A DNA stretch of 64,000 bases from Armatimonadota bacterium (GTDB lineage Bacteria; Armatimonadota; UBA10988): NCBI GenBank assembly GCA_016235455.1, contig JACRKZ010000031.1:1-64000 (forward strand). Direction: 5' to 3'. Each line of letters starts with the position of its first letter. The first letter of the stretch is position 1. Both the position numbers and the translations under genes were made by a program. Positions 17,243-26,124 of the stretch are shown in pieces. Under the pieces are notes generated by a model, which made no database searches, had not been told where the DNA came from, and was given only the letters and a program-made list of their open reading frames with translations.

Positions 17243-19810
17243 TCAGGCGCCCGGCAAGGCCACGCGGAAGCCGATGAACACATACCCGGGGTAGCCTGGG
17301 CTGTTGAACTCGCGGTCGCGGGTGCGCTGGCTGTGGCCGTAGTAGCCCCATGACCCACCGCGCAGCACGCGGCTATGGCTCTCGCGGGTCTCGATCGGGT
17401 CGGTCTTGGCCGCCGCGGTGTAAGGCTGGTACCAGTCGCCGCACCACTCGGCCACGTTGCCCGCCAGGTCCAGCACGCCGTCGCGACTGGCGCCCGCGGG
17501 ATAGCGACCGACGATGGTCGTGCCTTCGGCGGGCTGGCTGCGGGGCACCGTGGGGATGGCCAAAGCCGCCGCCAGGGCGAAGTTGCCCTGCACGCCGGGC
17601 CGCGGTGGCTCCTTGCCCCAGGGGTACGGCCGGTTCTCGCCACGGCCGCTGGCCACGTACTCCCACTGCGCCTCGCTGGGCAGACGAAAGCCGTCCGCTC
17701 CGGGCTCGATGGCCCAGGTATCGGTGTTGTAGGCCGGCTTGAGGCCGTTGTGCGCCGACAGCCAGTTGCAGTAGCCCGCGGCATCGCGCCACGAGACGTA
17801 GATGACCGGCTCGGCGTCGCGCCAGGAGTAGCCGTCGCGCCACTTGCGGTGCTCGGGCTGGAAACGCTCGTACTCGGCGTTGGTCACCTCGTGACGGGCC
17901 AGGCGGAAGGGCGAGAGCCTGACCTGGGAGGCGGGCTGCTCGTCGGCCTCGCCCGACGCGCCGCCGAGCGTGAAGCTACCGCCGGGGATGCTGACCAGCT
18001 CAGGCATGGTGCTTGCGGCAGGCGGGTCGAAGGTCGGTGGCCGCGACCAGACCAGGTCCACATCGCCTAGCAGCACGTCGGCCGTGTCGTTCCAGCCGGG
18101 CGCCGCATCGGCCTTGGCCGCGCAGCTCACCGTCAGTCGCGTGGTGGTCTCGTATAGCGGCCACATCAGGCTCACCGTGCGCCATTGCGCGCCCGTCGGC
18201 GGCAGCCAGAGCGGGATGTGATAGCTCTCCTCCGGGTCGCTGCTGGCCACGCCGTCCGCCGACAGCGTGACGCGCGCGTCATCGACGCCGGCATGGCGGT
18301 AGCGGAAGCGCAGGTTGGCCATGCCCGTCTTGAGGCCGGGCGCGGCGAACACGATGGTGGCGCCGGCCGCGGTGGGCAGCCAGAGCCCATCGGCGCGGCG
18401 TTGGGCGCCGCCGGACAGCGTCGCATCGGCGGCCCGCAGGCTACGATCAGCGCCGGCGACAGCCATGCCGGCCCAGACTCGGCTCTGCAGATGGCCGCCC
18501 AGGTACAGGCTGTTGGTCTGGGTCTCATGGTCGATGATCGAGCGGCGACCCACCACATCGAGCAGTTCGGTCGCGCCGCGCCGCAACCGGAAACGCGGTA
18601 CGCCCGGCGCCATGGGCAGCGCCAGGTGCGACAAGCCCGCAGGCAGCGCGATGGTCTGGTCGCGGCCGGCCAGCGTGACGGTCAGGCTGGCCGGCGCGGT
18701 GAGGAAGGCGCTGGCATAGACCTGATCGCGCACATCGTCATGGATCTGCGTGAACGGCCATTTGCCCAGTGTGATGATGCGCCAGTCCTTGGTCGCCGGG
18801 TCCCAGGCCTTGGTCTGCCAGCGGCCCCGGTCGCGATAGGCGAAGAACAGCTTGTCCTGGGTGATGGCCGGCGGCGCGCCGCGCTTGTAGGCGCTGGCGT
18901 ACCAGGCGGTGGCGTCCAGGTAGGCGCCGTCGCGGTTGTAGAGCGCTTTGTCCCAGTCGCGCTTCCACTTGTAGGGCATCAGGTTGGTGTCTTCGTTGTA
19001 GTCGTTCCAGGTGACGATCTCCACCCAGTCGGGCTGGTCGTCGATGATGCCCTGCCATAGCGCGCCGTAGCCGCGCAGACCTTCCATGTCGCGCACGTTG
19101 GCGCTGTTGTAGTGCGGCGCCAGGCCGGCCATGTACAGCTTGCCTTCCAGCCAGGTGGCGCGCCGCAGGTTGGCGTTGCTGGCCAGAATGCCGGGCACGG
19201 AATCGTCGCAGGCGAACCGCCACAGCCCGTCGGCGTGCGGCTGGCGGCAGAGCCGGATGGCCGCGTCCAGGCTGACCGCCATCTCGAACTTGCCCTGGCT
19301 CGAGAAGGGGATGAAGCACAGCCGGAGACCGTCGGCCTTCAGCTTGGTCAGCACCTTGTCATACGCTTCGCCGCCGATGCCATAGGGCGCCAGGCAGAAC
19401 GTGCTGCCGCCGTAGGCGGTGCTGTGCCGCGCCGCGTTTGGATGCTCGTAGTAGCGGCGCACCATGTGCTCGACCTGCACCTCCACGGGCTGCACCGAGT
19501 ATTCGGGCGTGAGCAGCAGTTGAAAGCCGGTGCCGAGCTGCCTGGCCGCCTCGAACATGGTGTCCATGCTGGCCACGTAGTTGGTCGGCTGGTGCGGCGG
19601 CGCGCCCTCCAGCCAGGCGCCGAAGTCCATGGCGAAGCCATCGAGCCCGGCGGCCTGGGCCAGGCGGATCTCGCGCTTGCAGAACTCGAGATCGTTCGTG
19701 AAGCAGGTCATGTAGTGGGCGAAGACGCGGTGCGGCGGGCCGGCGGCGGACGCAGCCGAGACCGCCACCGCCAGGCACCACAGCACGGCGAGACGGCCTC
19801 GGCTGAGCAT
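17243..19810 (-). CDS. GH71-like alpha-glucanase fused to a formylglycine-generating-enzyme-like domain
   Basis: 855 residues with a signal peptide (MLSRGRLAVLWCLAVAVSAASAAG). The ATG at 19810 has GGGAG 8 bases upstream. Residues about 26-400 resemble GH71 alpha-1,3-glucanases: HRVFAHYMTCFTND at the start, AGLDGFAMDFGAWL, and EIVTWNDYNED in the region where the family carries its active-site acids. A beta-rich linker or CBM-like segment follows. Residues about 602-855 form a SUMF1/FGE-like domain (VSIPGGSFTLGG, RLARHEVTNAEYERF, LPSEAQWEYVASGRG, LDLAGNVAEWCGDW, RVLRGGSWGYYGHS). The paired catalytic cysteines that true FGE carries after RGGS are absent, so oxidase activity is unlikely and the domain is more probably a binding module. 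It starts 5 bases after the dehydrogenase-like gene's stop. Confidence 0.78.
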   Translation of the reverse strand: MLSRGRLAVLWCLAVAVSAASAAGPPHRVFAHYMTCFTNDLEFCKREIRLAQAAGLDGFAMDFGAWLEGAPPHQPTNYVASMDTMFEAARQLGTGFQLLLTPEYSVQPVEVQVEHMVRRYYEHPNAARHSTAYGGSTFCLAPYGIGGEAYDKVLTKLKADGLRLCFIPFSSQGKFEMAVSLDAAIRLCRQPHADGLWRFACDDSVPGILASNANLRRATWLEGKLYMAGLAPHYNSANVRDMEGLRGYGALWQGIIDDQPDWVEIVTWNDYNEDTNLMPYKWKRDWDKALYNRDGAYLDATAWYASAYKRGAPPAITQDKLFFAYRDRGRWQTKAWDPATKDWRIITLGKWPFTQIHDDVRDQVYASAFLTAPASLTVTLAGRDQTIALPAGLSHLALPMAPGVPRFRLRRGATELLDVVGRRSIIDHETQTNSLYLGGHLQSRVWAGMAVAGADRSLRAADATLSGGAQRRADGLWLPTAAGATIVFAAPGLKTGMANLRFRYRHAGVDDARVTLSADGVASSDPEESYHIPLWLPPTGAQWRTVSLMWPLYETTTRLTVSCAAKADAAPGWNDTADVLLGDVDLVWSRPPTFDPPAASTMPELVSIPGGSFTLGGASGEADEQPASQVRLSPFRLARHEVTNAEYERFQPEHRKWRDGYSWRDAEPVIYVSWRDAAGYCNWLSAHNGLKPAYNTDTWAIEPGADGFRLPSEAQWEYVASGRGENRPYPWGKEPPRPGVQGNFALAAALAIPTVPRSQPAEGTTIVGRYPAGASRDGVLDLAGNVAEWCGDWYQPYTAAAKTDPIETRESHSRVLRGGSWGYYGHSQRTRDREFNSPGYPGYVFIGFRVALPGA

Positions 19811-19815
19811 CGCTG

Positions 19816-20820
19816 CTACTCCCAGTCGATCACGCCGCCGACCAGCCCCGGGACGCCGCCGTGGTTGATCTGCTCGTAGAACGCGGGCGAGTCCACGGCC
19901 TTGACGCGGTGCGTGACGACCTCGGTCCACGGCAAGGCGCCGCTGGCCATCATCTTGAGCACGGCGCGCCGACACGGCGCCTGGCCGTCATCGCACGGGT
20001 AGTACCAGGTCAGCCGCCGACCGTGCGCGGGCAGGAACGAGTAGGTGATGGGCGCCGCGCCGTAGTTGCCCTGCAACACGAACCCGCCCAGCGTGCGCGC
20101 CAGCGGGATGGTGACGTCGAGGCACGCGGGGATGCCGGTGCACTCGAAGACCGTGTCGGCGCCGGCCGGCACGATAGCCCTGACGGCCTCCTCCAGGTCG
20201 ATGCCCTTGGCGTTGATCAGGTGGTCGGCGCCGAACCGGGCGGCCAGCGCCAGCGCCTCGTCGGCGATGTCCACGGCGATGACCTTGGCCCCACGCAGCA
20301 CGCTGAACGCCACCACGCCCAGGCCGATCTGGCCGCAGCCGTAGACCAGCACCGTGGAACCCATGCGCGGGTTGGCCATGTCGACCCCGGCCAGGCCCAC
20401 CGCGGGCATCACATACAACGAGGCCGCGTCGAGATCGCAGCCGGCGGGCAGATGGGCCAGGCCATGCGTCTCACCCGGATGGATGACCGCGTGCGCGCAG
20501 TGCGTGCCGGCTACCGCCGAAACCGGCGTGCCGTCGGCCAGCGCGATGTGCTTGCCGTCGCGGTAGTAGACCAGGTCGCCCACCGCGAAGCCCTCGACGT
20601 TCTCGCCGGCCTGCTCCACCACGCCGACCGCCTGGTAGCCAGTGCACAGCGGGTAGGGGCCCCAGTCGAGCTTGCGGCGGATCAGCGCGAACTCCGTGCC
20701 GATGCTTACGCCGCTGCGCAGTGTGCGCACCAGCAGCCGGTCAGGCCCGGCCTCGGGCAGTACCACCTCGGCCAGGCTGAACGCCTGGTTCTCATCACAG
20801 ATCAGCGCCTTGGACGTCAT
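19816..20820 (-). CDS. Medium-chain dehydrogenase/reductase, zinc-site-poor sugar/alcohol dehydrogenase-like
   Basis: 334 residues. The ATG at 20820 has GGGAG 8 bases upstream. The Rossmann motif is VLVYGCGQIGLGVVAF, followed by VIAVDIADEALALAARFGAD. The N-terminal catalytic half has SGVSIGTEFALIRRKLDWGP and LCTGYQAVGVVEQAG. The usual GHE zinc-ligand motif is replaced by GYQ, as in BchC-like and other SGTE-type MDR proteins, so classical zinc-alcohol chemistry is doubtful. It shares a transcript with the GH71-like gene (5-base gap), suggesting a role with a released sugar or derivative. Divergent from the metal ATPase. Confidence 0.82.
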   Translation of the reverse strand: MTSKALICDENQAFSLAEVVLPEAGPDRLLVRTLRSGVSIGTEFALIRRKLDWGPYPLCTGYQAVGVVEQAGENVEGFAVGDLVYYRDGKHIALADGTPVSAVAGTHCAHAVIHPGETHGLAHLPAGCDLDAASLYVMPAVGLAGVDMANPRMGSTVLVYGCGQIGLGVVAFSVLRGAKVIAVDIADEALALAARFGADHLINAKGIDLEEAVRAIVPAGADTVFECTGIPACLDVTIPLARTLGGFVLQGNYGAAPITYSFLPAHGRRLTWYYPCDDGQAPCRRAVLKMMASGALPWTEVVTHRVKAVDSPAFYEQINHGGVPGLVGGVIDWE

Positions 20821-20937
20821 CCTCTTGGCTCCCGGCCTGTGGGTTGTCCCAGCCCCGCCCAACTCCTCCCAGGCGTCGATCACCAGGGGTTACAGCCCGC
20901 GGTCCCCATGCTGCCGGTCGCCTTGCTACTTGCAACG

Positions 20938-20966
20938 TTGTCGCACTGCCATCGCGGCTCTAGACT
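20938..20966 (+). promoter_or_regulatory. Possible sigma-70 promoter for the P1B ATPase
   Basis: TTGTCG and TAGACT (4 of 6 consensus) are separated by 17 bases and end 23 bases before the ATG. The 169-base gap lies between divergent genes. No obvious MerR/ArsR palindrome was recognised. Confidence 0.35.
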
Positions 20967-20989
20967 GCCTCCTGAGGACGGAGCGCGCT

Positions 20990-23083
20990 ATGTCGTCAGC
21001 CGCGGAGCAGAGCCCCACGCAGACCTGCGAATGGCAGGTCGCGGGTCTCGACTGCCCCAACTGCGTGGCCATGCTGGAGAAGGCCTGCCGGGCCGTGCCG
21101 GGCGTGGTGCAGGTGCAGGCCCATCTGACCTCGGGTCGGCTGACAGCCACGGTGGGCCAGCAGTTCGACCCGACGGCCCTGGAAGCGGCCGCGCGGCGGG
21201 CCGGGCATCCGCTGAGCGCGGTTTCGCAGGCGCCACCGCCGGTGCGCGCCGACCGCCTGCTGGTGGTGTCCAGTATTGCTCTGGTGGTTGGCTTCGCGCT
21301 GCAGCTCGCCGGCCAACCGGCCACGCCGGCCTATGCCGTGGCGGCGCTGCTGGGCACGACGCGGCTGGTGCCGCTGGCGCTGGCCGCGCTACGCATGCGC
21401 ACGATCACCATCGATGCGCTGATGGTGTTGGCGCTGTTCGGCGCCATGGGCCTGGGTGACTGGTTCGACGCGGCGCTGCTGGCGGTGCTCTTCGCCGTGG
21501 CCGAGGCGGTGGAGGCGGCCAGCCTGAGCCGTACCGGGCACGCGGTGCAGTCGTTGTTGGCCCTGGCGCCGCGCATGGCCCGCGTGGAATGCGGCGACCG
21601 GGCGCTCGAAACGCCGGTGGAGGCGGTGCAACCCGGCCAGATCGTGCGCGTGCGGCCCGGCGATGCCATTCCGCTCGACGGCCTGGTGCTCGACGGCGCG
21701 GCGGGCGTCGACGAATCGGCGATGACCGGCGAGAGCGTGCCCGTGGCCAAGTCGCCCGGCGACCGCGTCTATGCCGGCACGATGGCGCTCGACGGCGCGC
21801 TGCGCGTGCAGGTGACGCAGGTGGCTGGCGACTCCACGCTGGCGCGCATTGTAGCGCTGGTGGAGCAGGCGCAGGACACCGCCTCGCCGACCCAGCGGGT
21901 GGTCGACCGCTTCGCCGCGTGGTACACGCCGCTGATCATCGCACTCGTCGCGGCGGTGTGGATTCTGGGGCCGATCTTTGGCCTGGCCTTCCGCGATGCC
22001 TTCCTGCGCGGCACGGTGCTGCTGGTCATCGGCTGTCCGTGTGCCATCGTCATTGCCACCCCGGTGGCCATCTACAGCGGCCTGACCGCCGCGGCGCGGC
22101 GCGGCATCCTGGTCCGCGGTGGTGAGGTGCTGGAGCGCGCCGCGGGGCTCAAAGTGGTCGCCCTCGACAAGACCGGCACGCTGACCATGGGCCAGCCGCG
22201 GCTGGAGCGCATGGTCTGCCTGGACGGCCTGGCCGAGGACCGTGCGCTGGCCATTGCCGCCGCCCTGGAGGCGGACTCCTCCCACCCGCTGGCAGCGGCT
22301 ATCAGCCGCGCGGCCCACGAGCGCGGCCTGGCCGTGTCGCCCGCCGGCGAGCATCAGGCGGTGCCTGGCCGCGGCGTGATGGGCTCGGTTGATGGCGAGC
22401 GGTTCATCCTCGGTGGTCGCTCGCTGCTGGCCGAACTGGGCGTCGACCCCGCTCTGGCGCTGCCTGTGTGCGATGCCTTCGAGCACGATGGGCTGACGCC
22501 GGTCATCCTGGCCGACGGTCAACCGCTGGCGGTGTTGGGCCTGGCCGACCGGCTGCGCCCGGAGGCGGCCGAGATGGTGGCCGCGCTGACCGCATCGGGC
22601 CTGGCACGACCGGTCATGCTCACCGGTGACCGCCGGCGCCCGGCCGAGGCCGTGGCGCGGCTGGTCGGTATCGAGGACGTGCGCGCCGAACTGCTGCCGG
22701 CCGACAAGCAGGCCGAACTGGCACGGCTGCGGCGGATCGGCCCGACGGCCATGGTCGGCGACGGCATCAACGACGCGCCCGCCCTGGCCTCGGCCGACGT
22801 GGGCGTGGCGCTCGGCGCGGTGAGCAGTGCCATCGCCCAGGAGACGGCCGACGTGTCATTGTTGGGCGCCGACCTGCGCGGCGTGGCGCGGCTGGTGGCG
22901 CTGGCCCGGCGTGTGCGGCGCACCATCGGCTGGAACATCGCCATCGCCATCGGCATTCGGCTGGTCCTCGTGCCGCTGGCGGTGATGGGTTGGGCCGATT
23001 TGTGGCTGGCCATCCTCGGCGATGTGGGCGGCTCGCTGGCCGTCACCGCCAACAGCCTGAGAATCCTGCGCGCCGACATCTGA
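20990..23083 (+). CDS. P1B-type heavy-metal-exporting ATPase (Zn/Cd/Pb type)
   Basis: 697 residues with GGAG 8 bases before the ATG. Domain order: an N-terminal HMA domain (GLDCPNC, C22 and C25), transmembrane helices, actuator loop (ESAMTGESVPVAKS), the C349-P350-C351 transport motif in a context (CPCAIVIATPVAIYSGL) like that of the P1B-2 Zn/Cd group, the phosphorylated D393 in DKTGTLTMG, the SSHPLAAAI block, and VGDGINDAPALASADVGVA. The last helix ends DVGGSLAVTANSLRILR, close to the D-x-G ... NSLRLL signature of ZntA/CadA. It exports divalent cations across the inner membrane. The secreted cysteine-rich protein follows 88 bases downstream on the same strand. Confidence 0.93.
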   Translation: MSSAAEQSPTQTCEWQVAGLDCPNCVAMLEKACRAVPGVVQVQAHLTSGRLTATVGQQFDPTALEAAARRAGHPLSAVSQAPPPVRADRLLVVSSIALVVGFALQLAGQPATPAYAVAALLGTTRLVPLALAALRMRTITIDALMVLALFGAMGLGDWFDAALLAVLFAVAEAVEAASLSRTGHAVQSLLALAPRMARVECGDRALETPVEAVQPGQIVRVRPGDAIPLDGLVLDGAAGVDESAMTGESVPVAKSPGDRVYAGTMALDGALRVQVTQVAGDSTLARIVALVEQAQDTASPTQRVVDRFAAWYTPLIIALVAAVWILGPIFGLAFRDAFLRGTVLLVIGCPCAIVIATPVAIYSGLTAAARRGILVRGGEVLERAAGLKVVALDKTGTLTMGQPRLERMVCLDGLAEDRALAIAAALEADSSHPLAAAISRAAHERGLAVSPAGEHQAVPGRGVMGSVDGERFILGGRSLLAELGVDPALALPVCDAFEHDGLTPVILADGQPLAVLGLADRLRPEAAEMVAALTASGLARPVMLTGDRRRPAEAVARLVGIEDVRAELLPADKQAELARLRRIGPTAMVGDGINDAPALASADVGVALGAVSSAIAQETADVSLLGADLRGVARLVALARRVRRTIGWNIAIAIGIRLVLVPLAVMGWADLWLAILGDVGGSLAVTANSLRILRADI

Positions 23084-23171
23084 AAACCTGGGAACCGCAG
23101 TATGCCCAGCGGACACCCTTGCCGCTACCGAGGCCGAGAAGCAAGGGCGCCTCGCGAGGAGACAAGGGAAC

Positions 23172-23612
23172 ATGAAGCGGTTTTTGTTGATGGCGGGCGT
23201 GGTGGTTGCGACTCTGGCGTGGATGACGGCGACGAGCCCCGCGGGTGCGGCCGATGCCGCCACCTGCAAGTGCAGTCCCTGTAAGTGCAGCCCCTGCAAG
23301 TGCGCCGAGACGCCCGGCAAGTGTGCCTGCGACCCCTGCAAGTGCACTGACTGCAAGTGCGCCGACAAGCCGGCCGCTGCCGGCACCGCCGCCGCGCCTG
23401 CCGCCGGCTGTGCCATGGGCGCCTGCCCGATGGGCGCCGCGGCCGCCGCCCCCAAGGCCATGGCCTGCTGCAGCACCGGCAAGCCCACCGCCTGCTGCAA
23501 CGGCAACTGCGCCGAGTGCTGCAAGGGCAAGTGCAGTGAGTGCTGCAACGGCGGCGCCTGCCGCGGCTGCGACAAGAAGCACGACGCGGTACGCACCAAC
23601 ACCATCAAGTAG
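23172..23612 (+). CDS. Secreted metallothionein-like cysteine-rich protein
   Basis: 146 residues with a typical signal peptide (MKRFLLMAGVVVATLAWMT, cleavage near AGAADA). AGGAGAC lies just before the ATG at 23172. The mature part holds 26 cysteines: twelve in an N-terminal C-K-C/P-C-K-C repeat (CKCSPCKCSPCKC, then CACDPCKCTDCKC), two in GCAMGACPMG, two in ACC, and ten in a C-terminal block of CC and C-x-x-CC patterns. An alanine/proline linker separates the two cysteine clusters, as in two-domain metallothioneins. I recognise no named family. Position after a Zn/Cd-type ATPase suggests soft-metal binding outside the cytoplasm. A terminator hairpin follows at 23640. Confidence 0.85.
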   Translation: MKRFLLMAGVVVATLAWMTATSPAGAADAATCKCSPCKCSPCKCAETPGKCACDPCKCTDCKCADKPAAAGTAAAPAAGCAMGACPMGAAAAAPKAMACCSTGKPTACCNGNCAECCKGKCSECCNGGACRGCDKKHDAVRTNTIK

Positions 23613-23639
23613 CGCGAGCGCGAAGATAAACGAACACGC

Positions 23640-23669
23640 GAGGGCCGGCCCCGAACGGGACCGGCCCTC
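23640..23669. terminator. Bidirectional terminator hairpin between converging genes
   Basis: GAGGGCCGG pairs perfectly with CCGGCCCTC, with three more inner pairs around a GAAC loop. The flank on the minus-strand exit side is T-rich (TTCGTTTATCTT), so it suits the minus-strand gene ending at 23689. It also lies 28 bases past the stop of the cysteine-rich gene. Confidence 0.75.
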
Positions 23670-23688
23670 GTGCTGTCTGGGACGGTGC

Positions 23689-24918
23689 TTAGCCGCCGGT
23701 GAGCTTTTTCCAGAACGACGCGCGCGGCTTGAGCGCGGCGATCTGGGCATCCTTGCGCCACAGCGGGTCGTTGGCGTGGCGCTCGCCCCAGGCCAACCAG
23801 ATCTTGGGCGGGAGGCAATCGCGCAGGGCCATGAGCGCGCCACAGATGGTGCCGGACTCGCCCGCGCCCATGAGCTGCGACGGTGTGCCGCTGCCCAGCA
23901 GCGCGTGGGCCATGGCGTTGCGGCTGGCCAGATGGGGCAGGACCGAGTTGATGCGGTCGGCGTGGCCGCTCAGCGAGTTGGTCACGGCGTCCGCGGCCTG
24001 GGTCCAGAGGATGTCGAGCATCTCGGCATCGCCGTGGCCCAGTGGCATCTCGATGCCGCGGCGCGCGGTGGTCAGCAGCATCTGGTAGCGGTTGAGCAGC
24101 GGCCAGTTGCCGGCGGCCAGGCAGCTCAGCACGAAGCCGCCATAGGCGGTCTCGGCCACGCGCGGCTGCGTCTCCATCGGCGGGCGCGAGGGATCGGGCT
24201 CCAGCTCGAACACCACGTAGTCGCCCAGCTTCTTGGGTGCCTGGGCATGGCTGGGCACGGCCATCAGCCGGTACCGGTCGCGCAGCGCGTCGGCCTGGAC
24301 AAAGTGCGTGTCGAAGGTCATCGCGGGCCGGTCGTCGGCGGCCACCATGTAGTACAGCGCGCGCATGATGCTGCGCTGCTGCTTAGCGCCGGCGATGAGT
24401 AGGATGGGCTTCTTGGTGCCCTCCACCACGGACAGCACGAGGTCGTTGAGGAGCTGCTCCGGCAGTGCCTTCAGCGCCTCGAACGGCGCGGCCGTCGGCG
24501 TGACCTTGAGCTGCTGTGGCGGGAGCGCCTTGGGATCGCTGAGCTGCGCGCCATGCGGCAACGGGATCTCGTCCAGCAACAGGAACGCGTCGCTGTTGAC
24601 CAGGTCGAGCGCGTCGGCGTCGAAGATCAGATGCCGCGTGAGGTGGCTGGCATGGCCGTCCGGGCTGACGCCGATGACGCCGGTGCGACCCACGGCAAAG
24701 CGCCCCGAGGCGAGCTTGACGAACGTCTCTCGCAGCGGCGGCGTCACGCCCGCCTGGAGCGCCGGGTGGTAGCAGATCAGCTGCTCGAGCTCGCGATACT
24801 CCAGCGATGTGGCCACGTCCTTGCCGCAGGCGAAGGTCTGGTAGCCAGGACCGCGACCGGACTCGATGCCGCGAGGCACATTGGCATACAGATGCTGATC
24901 GACCGTGATTGTCGCCAT
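23689..24918 (-). CDS. GAP1-N2-like (GTPase-associated protein 1 N-terminal) protein
   Basis: 409 residues, soluble. The opening ITVDQHLYANVPRG followed by GRGPGYQTFACGKD matches the GAP1-N2 pattern (a D-Q-x-x-Y-x-x-x-P-R-G start, then a G-[FY]-Q-x-x-[AS] strand). The first half is this domain; the rest is helix-rich and ends in a basic tail (ASFWKKLTGG). GAP1-N domains are known from predicted GTPase-centred systems, usually beside a TRAFAC-type GTPase and GAP1-M/C partners, but none is adjacent here. The ATG at 24918 has AAAGGGG about 12 bases upstream. Function unknown; family assignment is by eye. Confidence 0.7.
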   Translation of the reverse strand: MATITVDQHLYANVPRGIESGRGPGYQTFACGKDVATSLEYRELEQLICYHPALQAGVTPPLRETFVKLASGRFAVGRTGVIGVSPDGHASHLTRHLIFDADALDLVNSDAFLLLDEIPLPHGAQLSDPKALPPQQLKVTPTAAPFEALKALPEQLLNDLVLSVVEGTKKPILLIAGAKQQRSIMRALYYMVAADDRPAMTFDTHFVQADALRDRYRLMAVPSHAQAPKKLGDYVVFELEPDPSRPPMETQPRVAETAYGGFVLSCLAAGNWPLLNRYQMLLTTARRGIEMPLGHGDAEMLDILWTQAADAVTNSLSGHADRINSVLPHLASRNAMAHALLGSGTPSQLMGAGESGTICGALMALRDCLPPKIWLAWGERHANDPLWRKDAQIAALKPRASFWKKLTGG

Positions 24919-25046
24919 AAACTCTGGACCCCTTTCGCACAGCTTACACCATCATACATCGTGCTCCCAACGCCTGGGCCAGGCAGGGAGTTCGCGCCGC
25001 GGGGCGTATGGTCTGTCGACGCGCGGCGGCGCGGCGGGAGTCGGCT

Positions 25047-26033
25047 GTGTGGAATGTAGTGTGCATCGGCCTCAAAGGCCACCAGGGAGTCTGCCTGAGC
25101 GAGATTGCCAAGCGGCCGGACGCGCGGCTGGTGGCCGTCTACGACGATGATCCGGCGGCGTTGCGCGGCGCGAGTCGGTTGCCCGGCGCGAGCGCCGAGA
25201 CGCTGATCACCCCCAATCTGGACGAGGTGTTGGCCCGGCGCGACGTGAACGTGGCCATCCTGGCCGAGGACAATGCCTCGCGCGGGCACAATCTGATCGA
25301 GTGCGCGCGACGCGGGTGGCACCTTTGCGCGGAGAAGCCGCTGACGCTGGATCTGGCCGAACTGGCCCGCGTGCGCCAGGCGATCACCGAGGCCAAGGTC
25401 AGCCTGACCATGCTGCTGACCATGCGTTTCGAGGCGCCCTACCGGGCCATGCGGCAGGCCATCGCCGACGGTGCCGTGGGTCAGCCGCTCAACCTCTCTG
25501 GCCAGAAGAGCTACAAGCGCGGCGACCGTCCCGCCTGGCAGCAGAACCCCAAGACCTTCGGCGCCACCATCCCGTACATCGGCATCCACCCCATCGACCT
25601 GCTGCATTTCACCACCGGCTGCCGCTTCAGGCGCGTGGCGGCGTTGGCGCACAACGCCGGGCTGCCTGGCTCAGGCCGCATCGACGAGAGCTGCGCCGTG
25701 CTCCTCGAGACGACCGACGGTGCCGTGGCCAGCGTGCGGCTCGACTACCTGCGGCCCGACAAGGCGCCCAGCCACGGCGACGATCGCATCCGCGTGGCCG
25801 GCTCCACTGGCGTGATCGAGGTGCTCGACGGCAAGGTCAACCTGATTACCGCCAAGCAGGCGCCCACGGTGCTGCCGACCACGCCACCACCGAATCTGTT
25901 CGGCCAGTTTCTGGACTCCCTGGCTGGCGGCCCGGCCCATGACATCAGCACCGACGAGTGCTTCATGCTGACCGAGGTGGTGCTACGCGCCCAGGAAGCC
26001 GCCGTGCGCGGCACCTGGGTCGATATACCGTAG
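25047..26033 (+). CDS. Gfo/Idh/MocA-family oxidoreductase
   Basis: 328 residues. The GTG at 25047 is preceded by GGGAG at 6 bases and gives the family's nucleotide-binding N-terminus (VVCIGLKGHQGVCLSEIAKR). The cofactor and catalytic landmarks are ILAEDNASRGHNLIECARRG, CAEKPLTLDLAEL (EKP motif) and IGIHPIDLLHF, where the histidine is a likely catalytic residue. It probably oxidises or reduces a sugar or sugar derivative with NAD(P). The next gene begins 91 bases later and may be part of the same unit. The substrate is not determinable. Confidence 0.88.
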   Translation: MWNVVCIGLKGHQGVCLSEIAKRPDARLVAVYDDDPAALRGASRLPGASAETLITPNLDEVLARRDVNVAILAEDNASRGHNLIECARRGWHLCAEKPLTLDLAELARVRQAITEAKVSLTMLLTMRFEAPYRAMRQAIADGAVGQPLNLSGQKSYKRGDRPAWQQNPKTFGATIPYIGIHPIDLLHFTTGCRFRRVAALAHNAGLPGSGRIDESCAVLLETTDGAVASVRLDYLRPDKAPSHGDDRIRVAGSTGVIEVLDGKVNLITAKQAPTVLPTTPPPNLFGQFLDSLAGGPAHDISTDECFMLTEVVLRAQEAAVRGTWVDIP

Positions 26034-26124
26034 TGCGAGATGATGTCATTGAACGATCACAAGCCTGGTTGACCGGCCTCAGAGCGGGTGCTACCCTCGG
26101 CGCTTGGCACTGGGATGTAGAGTC

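Noticed and set aside
23260-23350. Short repeated tgcaagtgcag-like units, CRISPR-like at first sight
   Set aside because: The units are about 12 bases, have no spacers and encode the C-K-C/P-C-K-C repeat in frame, so they are coding repeats.
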